From contig NW_019091401.1 in assembly GCF_001949145.1 (NCBI RefSeq), forward strand, positions 1,018,872 to 1,082,871: a stretch of DNA of 64,000 bases. The letters run 5' to 3'. Below are positions 1-13,800 of the stretch, in pieces (the stretch's first letter is position 1; every line of letters begins with the position of its first letter). The DNA comes from Acanthaster planci (lineage: Eukaryota > Echinodermata > Asteroidea > Valvatida > Acanthasteridae). Under the pieces are notes generated by a model. The model saw only the letters and a list, made by a program, of their open reading frames with translations, was not told the origin of the DNA and did no database searches. The position numbers were made by a program, and so were the translations under genes.

Positions 1-65
1 CTGAGGGTCGGCGCTATTTCGGTCTACGGGTGCGTATATTTGGTGTAATGCAACCATAAGCCTCA

Positions 66-263
66 GTGGGTCCGAGTTGACTCGACGTGGGTCCGAGTTG
101 GCATGGGTCCGAGTTGGCTTGGGTCCGAGTTGGTTGTGGGTCCGAGTTGGTTGTGGGTCCGGGTTGAATTGGGTCCGAGTTGGCGTGGGTCCGAGTTGGT
201 GGTGGGTCCGAGTTGGCATGGGTCCGACTTGGAATGGGTCCCAGTTGGTTTGGGTCCGAGTTG
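66..263. repeat. minisatellite, GGGTCCGAGTTGG-type units
   Basis: Direct reading shows about a dozen tandem units with the core GGGTCCGAGTTGG separated by 0-3 variable bases, so the unit length is 13-16 bp. Open frames on both strands across this block are by-products of the repeat and are not taken as genes. Confidence 0.9.
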
Positions 264-265
264 AC

Positions 266-3200
266 CTGATCCCCTACCAAGCACTGGTAGTACTACTAGT
301 AGGCCTATACTTACTCAAGTTCCGAAACTTTAAACACTTCAAACGATGTACACACATTTAGCTATACCATGGAGATAGGAAAACATACCCATATTAGTAA
401 GATCTGCCATGATATCTCTCTCTGTGTCCTTGAAGAAGTCGGATAGCTTACCGGTAGGCCCCTACTAGCTAGGCATACAAATTATAGTCGGCTGTCCTTT
501 CTCCTACGAGATCATAGACAACATCATTGTCACTGGTCGGAATTATATGCACTTTGTAAAGTACCAGAAACGTCCAATTTGGGAATATCAGCAATCACGG
601 CTGAATGAAACAACTTGAACCAGGCCTATACAAAGGTCGTGCACTTAACTTGTAAACAGATCAGTAGGCCTTCGTCTTGGACGTACGTTCGCACCGGCGC
701 GGTATGTAATAACACTTCATGAGCTTATTTTATTACTAAGCTACGGCTTCAAATAACACATGTGACTAAAGAAGGTCCCAGCTAGCGGCTTCATGAATTT
801 CCCACATAAAGTGGGTAATTTCAAGGCGTAGCCATGTAATCTGGACGCGGCTTCACTCGGCGTACCGTATCATGGGAACGGAACGGGTATTTGATTGGAC
901 AGTCCAGAGCCGCAGAATGTACATTGGTGGCGCTAACTTTTGTGGCAGGGTTACCATGGCCCGGACGCAACAGATCAGTTTTGGCACCACTACTATCTTC
1001 AGCGTGATTTTTTTCTCGCCAACAACAGCAAAATGTGGCCTTGTGTCCATTCTCACTAATTTTCCCCCAAAACATTGTCATTTCATAATTTGGGATATAG
1101 GGGCCTATCATGAAATAGTAATTATGATTTCTGATCTGATTTAATTTTGTTCAACGTGTCAGTGTCATTCGATTAAAAAAAAAACATAAAAGACGAAAAC
1201 GAAAATTTAGAAAGTCTTTAATTCTTGTCTTCAATTCAACCAAAAAAGGGAAGCCTGAAAAAGTCGTTGTGCAATGCACTTTTTATTACGGGTTTTGCAC
1301 TTTCTCTCGATAAAAAAAGATTCTTGGTTTGACTGTCCTAACATTAACGATGGCTGCGCGTGAGGATTAATACGAAAAATCTTTTTATAATCGAAGTGAC
1401 AGCAGCAATACGGGCGATTCACAAAAGTACGCCACCAAGAGTTTGCAACACGTTAGCCAATCATATCGTGCAAAATTTGTCGACCCTTTCCAAACGCACA
1501 TTGGGTCGTCAAATTTCGCGCATTGTGATTGGCCAATGCCGATGCCAATTGTGAAACGGCCGTATTAGCAAACAAACTTCTTTACAAAAAATTTACTTTA
1601 TACAACTGCCGCCACAATAAACTAACGTCACCCTGGCAACGCGACGTCTTGACTTGGCACGAGGCGTGCCCAATAAATACGACATCTACTACGTTTTTCG
1701 TTTTCAAGGCAAATGTGAAGAAATTGTGTTCTGAATATTCATTCTTGTTTTTTTTTAAATAAAAATCACGGTTCCCTACCAAATATCTGTCTGCCTCATT
1801 CTTTTGAAGGCGCATTCCAGGGGCATGTCCGGTACGTGGGAGGGACCAGTCCCCCGTCATCTTTCAATGTCCAATTATTAATGTCCGATTATTGTGAACA
1901 GGCATATATAAATAATGTTTTATATTGTTACCGCTGCCGTTAACACCCCCCGCACCTGTACATGTATGTAGACTGGGCCAAATAACTGGGGTAAGACTTA
2001 TCCGGGGGAGCTGGGGTTAAGACACTTTTCAGAGGACTAAAATAACAAATAAACGTGTGGCTTGTACCTCCATGCTTATACGTGTACACAGAAAGTTCGT
2101 TCATTTCCAGCTTGGGGGAGGCACTTGGGAGATGCGGATATTATTTTGCACGGGGGCAGTCGCGTGTGCCAACCCAACGTTGCATACCTACACCCCCTGC
2201 ACGTATCAATAGAAACTTATTCAAAAAGTAATATTCAAATAATTTTTTTACATACAAGAAACGCATGGACATCGTAAAAGTTATGATTATTTGTGAATGG
2301 CAACTAAATACTACATCAAACAGCGCTTTCAGCGCATGTTTTCACCATTAATATTTTTATTCAACATTTTTTGTTAGTTCCCTTTAGCGCGTTCTCGGGG
2401 CGGGGAGCTACATGCTTGAAGTTTTCCACTAATGGTCGTTGATTGTGAATAATTAAAACCCAGTTCAACATAACCTTCATTTTTATGGATTGGGTATGGA
2501 TTTCTATGCAGGGGCGCCCAAAAAGAGCCGCCAAAACGTGCATGGTTGTCTTTTTATGCGGCGATCTCATCGTAAACAAAATACATCTATGGTTACTTTT
2601 CTGTCATCTAAAAAATGAGTAACAAAATAAATTAATCTTAACTGTCAATTAAACAAATTTTGAGACGACTATCATTATCTGGAAGGAGCTAATCGGAACA
2701 GTTGGAGGGTTGAACAGTCCTATATGTAACGTTAATTTAAATGATGTCATGGTAAACCAACCTATCGACCGCCAAACGACCAACCCATTAACCAACTCCA
2801 ACCCACTAACCACAACCAACCGACCAACCAACAGTGGACCTTCGGGTACTAAAAACGCGCAATGTGCATGAGGCAGTTCATGCCAGCCGCCTGTAGGGAT
2901 GGGCGGTGACCCGGGACAGCTACAGATAAGCTGATAAACTAAAATAGTGCTGCTTCCATCGACCAAACTAAGCTCAGATGCCGTACCCGGGTCTTCACAA
3001 AACTGTTGTCGCTCGTGATGGGGGGGGGTGGATAACTTTCGGAATGACACAGAAAAGACTAGCCCAAAACAAACAGCACTATCAAAGAATACATATTAAT
3101 TATGTGGAGCACGAACGTACCAAAATAGATAATACTCGGCCTATCCAGACAATAAATCCACAAAGTTAAAGAAAAGAACTTCTTCCAGTATATATAACTG

Positions 3201-4363
3201 CATTTAATTATGTACTTGATCCATAAAATATAGTGTTTTCTGCATCATTCCATAATTCGTTACAAAAATCACCAAGATAAATACATGTATTAAAATAAAG
3301 AGAATGACTGATAAAATACATGTACTTAATTCCACTTGCATAAGATATTCAAACAGCATTGATAACTCAACGAATGAATAATACTTAATGTGTGAAATGC
3401 AATCTTGCTCTCTATTGCGTGTGCCAATTCACTTATTACTGTACAAGATTTACTCAACTTCATTGGACCCATTCAAGGCAGCGGTGTAAGTAAAACTCAC
3501 CAAACCCACTCCTTTCCAAAAACCAAGCCATCATTTCTGTTTACAAATAAATTCATGCACATGTACAAAAGTCTGTGTAAAATACTCTTCAAATGTATCC
3601 TTTTTTCTCAGTGCTGCAAATTTTTGAGGTATAATTAATTGCTCAAAGATAATTGATCTGATAAAAATGGGAAAATTTTACACAAAAAGATTGTCTATTC
3701 GTTTCAAAATGTTTGCACCTCAGAACAGCCACATTAAATTTGGTAAAATATAAGCACCTCGCATTTTCAAGTAAATGTACAAATGAGTGCAGGATCAACT
3801 GATTTCTGTTCTTGTTTGGTTTGTTTTTGGTTTTAATCTGCACATAAACGATGGATGACGCACCCAAGGCTGGAAGACATATCCATTAGTTTCGGTTTCA
3901 GGCTCAGAGGTATGCACAGGTGGGCATGCACTAAGGCTTCATCCGGTTGATTTGTTTTTTTACAAGTACTTGACACCTTGATCTCGGATGTGAAATCAGA
4001 CAATTATTCCTGAAAAATTGTAATCTCCCAATGTCTTCAGGAAAAATTGAATTCATTAGCCAATCAAGCATGTGACATGAAGTTGCCTTCCAGTGTGCCA
4101 GAAAAAACTGCAGTAAAATCTTCACAGGTCCTCACTAGTTGATTGCAAGTCCTTACTAGTCCACTGTAAGTCCTCACAAGTCATTCAGGTTTGCCATGTC
4201 ACAAATTTCTTTCTTTCTTCATCCCGCCGCTGGTGATCAACATCTAGAATCCACTAACCATTTTGCATCATGTAAGCATTTGTAACACATTATCAATATA
4301 TACACATAGGTACAACGATCCAGGATATATTCAATGGAAATTAATTCAGTACACCGTAAAGAC
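266..4363. other. intergenic, no gene recognised
   Basis: Only short open frames without recognisable domains or consistent splice signals are seen. Composition is AT-rich. A run of similar CTCACTAGTTGATTGCAAGT-like phrases at about 4130-4185 is a weak local repeat. Nothing else could be supported. Confidence 0.5.
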
Positions 4364-4663
4364 CTGGGCCCAATTTCACAGTGCTGCTAAGCACACGATT
4401 TTATGCTTACAGTGGCTCCACATATTTCATGCAGATCGTAAGCAGTAAGCAATGCAATAGGCATGCTAATCTCAGAGGGAAAAAATGCGCTCGACTCAGT
4501 GACATAACAATGCAAATCTCTACACCTGCCCATGCAATTTCTATGCTGATCACAGCAACCAAAAAATGTTCGCTGCAAAATACGCTTACCATTAAGCATA
4601 TCATGTGTTGTGGTCAGCGAAAAGATTTGCTCAATGGCAAACAATGCCGAAAAATTGGGCCCA
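4364..4663. mobile_element. MITE-like element, 13-bp perfect terminal inverted repeats
   Basis: The left end reads CTGGGCCCAATTT (4364-4376) and the right end is its exact reverse complement (4652-4663/4). The 300-bp interior is rich in GCTTA/TAAGC phrases that also pair across the centre (GCTGCTAAGCA near the left end, TTACCATTAAGCAT near the right). No coding capacity and no clear target-site duplication were found. The superfamily is not assigned. Confidence 0.6.
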
Positions 4664-7568
4664 GATCATGTTATGCATAATCACACCACGTTCTTGATAA
4701 TGCAAAATTATTGTATTTGACCTAAATGATAAATTACAATTTCTTTCATTAAAATATTAACACCTAATGTAACAATAACTAAAACAATTAAACAAATCTT
4801 CATTGTCTTCCAAATATTACGAATGATAAAACTACCGTAAGAGCATATCTGCCATTATAATCAATGCTACTTCAGGACTTTCAGCTGAAGAATTATTTTA
4901 CAGTGTCTACATAACAAATGTTTCATAAATTACTACTTACACGGCACTCTGAAAAACAATGGTTGACCCTCCCTGTTTGAACAACGTAAGTAGGCTTAAA
5001 ACTGACAAGACTAAACGTTGCGATCACTCCCCCCAAATTGTTTTTCTCCATGTCCAATGAGATGCCAGTTCCGAGGTCACACTTTACTCACAATGCACCA
5101 CTTGAGGAGAAAATGAAGAAATCAAGGAAAACGCCATGCATTTATAATGACACATACAAATTATAATATCCCTCAGGCTGATCTACCAACTATGCACTAC
5201 TTACAGACCATCAGTTCCACTGCCATACCATGTACAATGCAGGCATGGTTCAACCCTAACCACTTGGAGTTTTATCAAGGCACCCTGGTGAACCCAACAG
5301 AATACAACAACAACAAAAGAAGTGTGAAGCTTGCTGAATCCAACAAAATCCAACGGCAAGAACAAAGGCCTTTTGTTCATTTCTCTCATCGACAAACTCC
5401 AACAGAAAGTGCCCACTGTTGGATATTGTTGGGTTCAGCATGGTTAGGGTTAAAATGCAATCATGTCACACTCATGAACAGGATATTGGAAAAATATTAC
5501 AACCTATGTCTGCACAAGCCAAGCCAAGCCATGCTATTATGTTTGATTTTTTTTTAGCAAACTTGATTTAGCCAAGCAAGGGGAAAGAGTCAATAAGTTT
5601 TCCTTTAGTGGTATCTTCAAAAAAAATCTGAAAAATAGTGAACTAATAACTAAAATGCCCATGAATTAATTTGATGACTAAAATCGATATTTCATCTAAG
5701 TAGAGAATTAAAACATTAAAAAGATGAATTCTTTGTGACCTCAAAAGGTCACTTAGATTTCAGTTGACAGATATTGCTTCTATCTTTATTTGTAAGCAGT
5801 TTCAATGACATAATCACACACTCTTAAATTTATCATGAGGTTTGGCTGGTGATCCCCAAAGAAACTCAAAGAATTGACTTCCATACACAGAATTGGACTC
5901 AAGCTTTAGTTCCTTGAAGGATCCGATTCCCTGTGGCAGTTAGTTCTAATTCCCCAAGAGTTGATTCTAGGCAGCACCTGACCATTTTGGGCCAACTCTA
6001 ATTGGAATTTCAAGAGTTCCAATCTGTAAAGAAAAAGCATTCTGCAGATGTTTCAACAGTGCGCAGCATTTCAAGAGCAGCATGATTCTCCATCTTTGTA
6101 AAAAGCAACTTGAGAATAACTTATGGTGGTGAATACAGTGCTCACATTGAAGAGAGCAATTTTACATTCCTATGTGATCTCACGTTTGTGACCTACTGGA
6201 ATTCACTTGTGCAAGTCATGAAGTGTTTTCAATGAAAATCAATCCACGAGTGGTATCAGGATTACACAAACCATGGTGTTGCCCAAAACCCAGAAATGAC
6301 TCCAGTTATTAAAAACACCATGAAAATGTGTCCCACTTGGGAATTTTATTTATGCTGGACTGATTCCAGCCACAAATTCATGCTGAATTTCCAGAAAAAG
6401 AGTGACTGCACCAAACCTTTTTTAAAGTCGCATTCAATTAAATTGCTTGGAACTTGGAATATTTACAACAAGGACCAAAAGCCACCTAAATTATGAATGA
6501 TAAAGCCATGTGCTTACTACTGGAACAAGGCTAAAATTTACAAATGCCATCCTTCACAAATGCTATGAAATGTTTCAAAGGAAATGGATATCATTATAAA
6601 GTACAGGGCTGAACAAGACAGCATAATGAACACAAACCAGATGTAACAATCACCTTAACATGGATTTACTATCAATATGGGTTGATTAAAAATACCAAGA
6701 CAGATTCAAATTTCTGGTACACTCTGCTGGTGACAATGTTAAAAACAATTCATCGGTTCAAAAATAATATAATGTTTGAAAATTTTAAACAGATGACACC
6801 AACAAATACCAAGTTGAACGTTTAAATGCATAAAAATGTTTTGTTAAAACTAAAAACAGACATTGAGAAAGTCATTGAACATATCGTTTGTCTTAGTGTG
6901 TGTCCTTTTCTTTTTTTTTGCACTGAGAAAAAAATCCAGAGTTTGTTTCCGCAGTCGCCATTCACCAGCATAAATTTTTCAACCTCAGATTCCCTAGTTG
7001 GGATACAACATGCAGTTCCCTTGCATCCAGTGAACCTGGCGTCGGATTGCTAATATTCGTGGTGAATTTGAAAGAATTTGAAATTCTGTGAGGTTTTCAC
7101 AAATGTGTCAAAGTTTCGGCTGCACTTATGAGCCCAAACTAGTCTCTTGAGTCTTTAAAGCAAATACCTTTCACATTCAAATTCTGTTAATGTGCGTGCA
7201 TTAATTGCAACCTTACTCTGTCTTCTGAGTCACCCAACAGAAAATGAAAGTTTAAAATGCAGTGTTGGTGTCAAGTACTTCACAAGTATTTGACATGTTC
7301 TTTGCCAGGATCAGGAGTACTTTCCCAAGAACTTCCATTGCTACAATGGGTGCAAAAAACAAAGAGACAGTCTTTGGTCTTTGATCAATGGCCTATGGCT
7401 CAAGCTGAGACTTGGAGGCTTTTGAACCAATTGTAAGAATAAGCAAACTGTTTGTCAAGTATTCCACTACGACAGAGATAAAACAAGGACACCCAGTACA
7501 AACCACAAGGGGGGGACTTGTGTCAGGATGTACATCAGACGCCTCTCAGTGATGACGTCATTGCGTCT
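4664..7568. other. 3' flank of TMC gene A; probable 3' UTR in its upper part
   Basis: No coding region is recognised here. On the minus strand the first AATAAA downstream of the gene A stop codon is at 6345-6350, about 1.2 kb away, so the 3' UTR may run from 7568 to roughly 6330. That extent is an inference from one hexamer. The remainder looks like plain AT-rich intergenic DNA. Confidence 0.35.
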
Positions 7569-7808
7569 CTAAGATCTGTGAATGATGACATCGGCGCTGT
7601 TCACCGCATCCTGCACCTTCGGTGAGAGTGCGGTGTGGATCCCTCCCCGCACCTTGGTGTGCGTCTTCCTTCCCTTTTGCATGGGCGGTGGGATCGCGGC
7701 TGCCACTGCTGCTGGGTCAACGGTAGTACCGCCGCCCTCCCGCAGCGAGTTGTGGTTCTTGATGGCGTTCTGCAGCATCTTCAGTAAGAACAGTTTGTCT
7801 TTGCCCTC
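7569..7808 (-). CDS. TMC gene A exon 18 (residues 991-1069): cytoplasmic C-terminus
   Basis: The acceptor is tttttaccag|GAGGGC. It encodes EGKDKLFLLKMLQNAIKN, which matches the common TMC ending (GKDK-FLL), then a low-complexity Ala/Pro/Lys tail ending DVIIHRS and a TAG stop. Confidence 0.93.
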   Translation of the reverse strand, partial: EGKDKLFLLKMLQNAIKNHNSLREGGGTTVDPAAVAAAIPPPMQKGRKTHTKVRGGIHTALSPKVQDAVNSADVIIHRS

Positions 7809-10800
7809 CTGGTAAAAAAAAAATAATAGAAAGTATCCCCCTTGAGCAGATGTACCCCTTCATTGGTTAAAAAGTGCCGTGTTGGTGGGGAAGGTTCATG
7901 CTGTCGGTAGCAATGCAACCACAATGCATGCATTTCATACATGTACTCGTTCATGAACCTGCTACAGTTCCAACCAAAGAACCCCTCTGTTACTAGGAAG
8001 CTTGCACCCTCTCTTGGTTCCGCTCAGGGCGGATTAATAGACGGTAAAGCAGAAGAGACATCATTGCTATGGTGACACCACACATCGTACATTAAAGTTA
8101 CTGCAGCCCTATTGCTCAAGACATCTGGAAATTCCCATTTAGAGCTTGAGTAAAGTACCTGCCCTGTTGTGTACAATCCACTCAGATCTCACACCTCAGG
8201 TTTGGGTCCGAGTCTTTCTCCCCAGATGTGCCCTCCAACCCAACGCAAGTCAAGTGCAGGCATACAGTAAATGTATTCAGCTTGGTTTCACAGAATACAC
8301 CACAAAAACATTTTCTTTCAATTAATCTGCCTTTTAGGTAAACTATTCCTCTGTATGCCTGTTTACCAGCCCACAGCAAGCGAGCAGCAATGTGAGATAA
8401 GGATTGACGTGTACATGTACAGAAGTGTATGTGCATGCATGTGTAACAACTTCCATTTTGACACAGCAACTAGAGCCTTCTTTTCTGCAAATAGCACTGT
8501 CTGTTACTGGGACTTTTTTTTTCATGGAAACCAGAACATTCAGACTTTTAGTGGTCTGAAAACTTAAACTTTCAACAGCTCCAGGTTTGCCTCTGTCAAA
8601 CAATTTCTTCCCCAAAATGTCTTCATTCTTGCAGTTATATTTACAAATAGGTCATTTGGAAGACATTTGGTGGTAAATTTTTCAGCATTAGGGAGACATT
8701 GGCTTCTAGGGAGACATTTCAGTGTCTTCCTATTTTCAAACTACCAGAAGGAGGCTGAATTTTAGTGTTCATATTTTGAGAGACGATAGTTTAGGGCCTA
8801 AAATGAAAATATACAAAGTTTGGTTCAGATCAGATTAGGGAATATTGAATTATGGGACAGTAAAGTTGGAAAAATTTTGCACGTTCTTATGGGAATGTCT
8901 CCCTAATGACCCATTAGCGGTAATTATTATTTACAGAGTTAACTTTTGGAAGTTATCTCGCACTGCTCTAATAGATAAATTTTTGTAACAAAAGTTTTGT
9001 ATATCACTTCCCGGATACCGTAATTTCAAAGTTCTAGAATAGACACAGACATCAGGTGCCACGCATCCCATTGTGTGAGGGAAAGTGTTGTACCCAATGT
9101 CAACTGCGTATGAGGAACTCACCAGTGCAATTTGTTGCTTAAGCCGTTTGACGGTAGCCTGGCGCCCCACGGTCACTGTTCTGAAGTAGTACACAGCCAA
9201 GCTGTGGAATTCAAGGAAAGGACATTGTTAAGTGTTAGTCAAAATGGTACATGGCCTGTGTACATTCCATCAGTGCCTGACTATTTGGCTTTAGTAAACT
9301 AATGGGTTACATGTATACACTTTCTTAATAAATAAAAATGAAAAGTGTTTATGTCGAGAAGGATGTAGACATTTTTTGCCCCATGTTACACCACATTCTA
9401 GGCCCAGGATGCCCAAATCGGAAGAGCTGTGAAGCAAACAATATGGAAGTGAATATGCTAAGTAAAAATCACTGGAGAACCAGTTAAAAGAAATACAGAA
9501 TACAAAACATTTTAGTTGGTGATCAACTCTGGATAAGGTAATATTTTCTTTGCTTTAAGTAATTTGTTTTTAATTTTGTTTTGTTAATTTAACATGCTGA
9601 CTGCCGACTATGAGTACGCTCATAGTAACACATGTACCGTATTCTGCCATTGTGAGTGCACTCGTAGGAAATCAAAGGCTATTGTAATGTAAATCTAATA
9701 AACTGGCATCAACGAAGAGCACAACAGATACGCTGCTGGCAGTGAGGAGGACATACATCTGTAAAATGGTCATGTTCAAATAGACACCCAAAAAGTATCT
9801 ATTAACCACTTCCTGCCGGGGACTACGGAATCAGAGATGTATGGTTTATATGCGTGGCCAGGGTCTCCGAACTCGGACAAAGGAAACAGGGCCCTGTAAC
9901 AAAAGACCGTACTCTGAACAAAAGACTAGGCTGCTGGGCATTACCGGCATTTTTCACTCTCAAAAGTGGTGACAATCCAGCCTTGTTTTAAAACCGTATA
10001 CCAGGGTTTGGGGCATTGAGAGCGAGCGGATTACCACCGGGGACAAAAGCGCTCCATCACCGCAGCGATGAGCCACACAGCACCGCTGCACGCTAATCTG
10101 GCCCCTATTGAAAAGAGGTCAGCAGTGCACTGAGCCAGGTTTGTGAACAAAAGAAAGTTATATAACACCGCACAATCTGGACTCTGATTACAAGGCTGCA
10201 GGCCTGGCTGAAATACTCGGGTGTCAATGAAGGTCACCTGTCAACTTAGAGTAGTGCCTAAAGATTACTTCGTGCAGCTATAAACGACCGTTAAATGAAA
10301 TGATGAATATTTGAAGGATTTTGAAAACAGAAGAAATGATAGTCATGCCGGCCCAGCATCATCAACATTGAAAAATTCCCCGGCTTGAAGTGGTTAAACA
10401 TGTGTGCATGCGTATGACGCTTGGCAAATGGGAACTCCCTGTGAAATTATGCATGGCAGTCACCATGTTAAAAGGGGCATGTAGTTTGGTGCCTTTTTGG
10501 TTTCTATGCTAACGCATATATTCACATTCAGGAGTAAAACTGTGATAATCATTCTAGGGACAGCACTTTAATGTTGCATTGGATTGTGCACAAAAAAATC
10601 AGCTTGGAAGTTGTAATACTGTTTCCTTTTCTTTGATGATTCCTTGTTAGTTGAACAAATGGCAATAGACTAACAGGTAACCCTTTCACTGAAACGTTTG
10701 ACAGCAAATTTCGGGTTCACAATTTGAACACAAAAAGCTACAAACAGAGCAGTGTCTTCCCTGTTTCCACAACAGCAATTCAAATGTTTTCAAAACTCTA

Positions 10801-13800
10801 AAAAATTTCAAATTATTTTCATAGATTGAGGAAAGGTACGTCTGAGGAAAGTTTACCACCTGGACCCTTTGACAAATGTCTGTGCTTAAATTGGCCCAAA
10901 GGCGCTTACCAGAGCAGAGCGACGATCGCAGCCACTACCCCTTGTGTGGTCAGGAAGTTGATGATGAAGTTCCATGCTTGTTGTGTCTCCTCCCATTGGT
11001 TGACTAGTTGGGTGAACACTTCGTACACAGAGTTCAGGCCTCGGAATGGGCCGCAATCTTGTGAGGGTGGAATGCTGGGGGGGGGAAGAGAGTTGAATGG
11101 GAGAAATCAAAAAATGATGGTTTGAAGCAATGTCATATTAAACCGTGTGATTTTGACTGATCACTTGACACACACCAGCCAGTCTACCCTGGCAAGCTCA
11201 ATAAAGGTTGAGTGGTAAGACGTCTGCACTAGTAAAGCAGGAGGTAGTGGGTTCAAGTCCCTACAAAGTAAGCTTGTGAATATTTTCACAAGCCATTGGA
11301 CAACATTGATAAGCAATGTATAAACATTGATAAGGGGCAAATGCACCAGATAAGAAAGTAACATGAAGTCAAAGCTCATTTTTTTTTTCTCCGAGTCAAT
11401 GAAGTACCAATTAAATCAATATTTCCAAGTCCTAAGACTTTCTTCCAAGCCTATCTGACATCTTACATGTAGACTATTCTAATGTCATAATAACAGTGAC
11501 ATCATACTTTCAAGCACATGTACTCTGTATCCTATTGGTAGAGGAGGCATGTGCTGTATGCATGCCACCTGTCCAAGAGGAATTAGTCCAAATTGGGAAA
11601 AAGACCAAGTTATAATAAGCCAAAATTTGGAATAAGTCCCAACTGGGAACGAGTCTGGAGTCTTCAGAGACCCATATTTTGTCTGCACATAAATCAAGTC
11701 AAATTTTTCTCTTTGCCTGACAAGAAAAATGAGTCCCCAGAGACAAATTATTTATAAATTCTTTTGGGGGGGGCAAGCTACTAAGAAAAATGAGGACATA
11801 CTTGGTAAAGCTGTATCCCAAGGCGACGATGCAGATGGCATACATGATAAAGAGGATGATGTAAAAGAGTGTCTGAGTGATGCCGACACGCCAGGGACGA
11901 AGGGAGGGCTTGCAGTTGTACAACACGCTCACCTAGGGGGAAGAATAGAACGGACCTTAGTGACCTTAGGGGAGTCAAGTTAGCACAGTAGGGTTTTCCT
12001 CACATTTTATCTCTGTGGCTTCGAATCCCATGAAGGCCGACTTATGGATTGGGTTGATAGTCCCAACCTGATTTTGTGGAATTTCCCCACAATAAACGTG
12101 AACATTTCTTCATTTTCCTCTTTCCCAGAGCCCCTATGGAGAGTAGTTCATTGCTAACTGACAGGGCAACTCTGACAAAATTAATGCCGATTATATGGAT
12201 GCATCATGGCTGATTGGGCCTATGTGCTGGAAGTGGGTTCCCTGAACTTACTGGGACACTCAGAATAGGATTCCCTTTTATTGGCTTTCTGAACTACCAA
12301 ACAGAACACATCTACTATCCGTATTGACACTATCAACCAATTAGCCTTGGTGTTGCATGCCACTTGAGGTTCCGATTGGCTGTTGTGTAGGGTTGAGTAA
12401 TGTATGCATCAAACAACATGACACAGACATCAGGTGACTATTCCAGACTTGGGAGATATTGGTAGACCAATAGTCAGCCTCGGGGTTACAGGCACAAAAC
12501 CAGAACTTAGCAGTAGGGTTGTGCACCACAGTTACAAACCAGAGTTATAAACCTGAAATGTTGGCCGTGAACAGCCAAGGGGAGATTACCTGTTTGATGT
12601 AGAAGAGCAGAATCAATTTGATGATACAGATGATCATCAGGAGAGGAGCAAAGAACATACCAATCCTGGGGGATCAAATAAACAGGTAGAATACTCTGAC
12701 CTTCACCCTTACGCCTGGGTATGTTTACTTAAAAGCTCTCTGAATCTGAGAAAATCCAACACTTAGAAATGAATAAAAAACAGAGTATATAAAACGCTGT
12801 TTTAAATTGCGTATTGATGGGGATGATCTGATGTACACAAAGCTTTAGAAAGTTGAAGGATCGGATGTTTTAGTGGGACGTTTCTTCTATTTCTCTGCAC
12901 TGGGACATCAAGGCTAACCACGCAGTAAATACATTTTAGTGAGAATCTCTAGCCTATTTGGTAGGTTCTCACCATGTGTATGTCTGAGATTGGATCAGGT
13001 CCATCGTATTCCTGGCGATGTCAAATTCTGGTGACGCAAACCATTTACAGCAATGATCACGGCCAACCCTATGGAGAGAAAAGTACAATAATACTAAAAC
13101 AATAATTACAAGTGCAATCAATATTACATGGACTACTATAGGTTAACATTTCATCTACTGCAGAATTTATATGGATCAACCAACCAGACCAATGTGAACC
13201 TAATATCTTCACTTGTAACTGGTTGATTCAAACAATAGTCTTCACTGCAATTCAATTCAATTCAGTCAAAGTCTCCACTGGTACTCTGTTCGTTACAGAT
13301 ACAAGTCACACCAGTTAGGTCAACTATGACATAAATTTTTCTCTGGTACTTGATATAAGCTTGATGTCATCACTTGTTTGTGTTCAGCTTTATGTGACTC
13401 AGAAATCTAAGTTCCACCATTCTCTGTACGACATACCTTCTGATGAACTCCAAGAAGAACGTCGCCAGAATCTGGACAATAAAGTCCACTATCACAAGCT
13501 TGTAGACCTCGGTACCAAGAAATGTCTCCCAACACTGCATCAAAAAGATGGATTCTTATGTAAATTCTCAATAATTTTTTCAACTGGCAGAAATGACAAA
13601 AAGAACAAGATATTTCAAAAACGAAAGTAATAAATAAGGCCATTAATATTTTAATACGTGTAGATCAGTGTTGTAGTTGAAACCCCCCCAAGACCATCAT
13701 ATGACCTCCAGTCAGAATTCAAATCACAAGCTAATCAAACGAACAGCAACTAAAGCATTCCTTTGTCACTGTACACCCTGTTACTTATGACTGGTCTTCT

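Noticed and set aside
14-361. Repetitive proteins on both strands in the first 360 bases
   Set aside because: All frames are open because the minisatellite lacks stops; there is no start context, domain or splice support.
5147-5557. 136-codon plus-strand frame as a gene
   Set aside because: No recognisable domain, composition like flanking DNA, no convincing splice sites.
11205-11272. Functional tRNA gene
   Set aside because: The B box is good but no acceptor stem forms and the anticodon arm is irregular, so a SINE-derived fragment is more likely.
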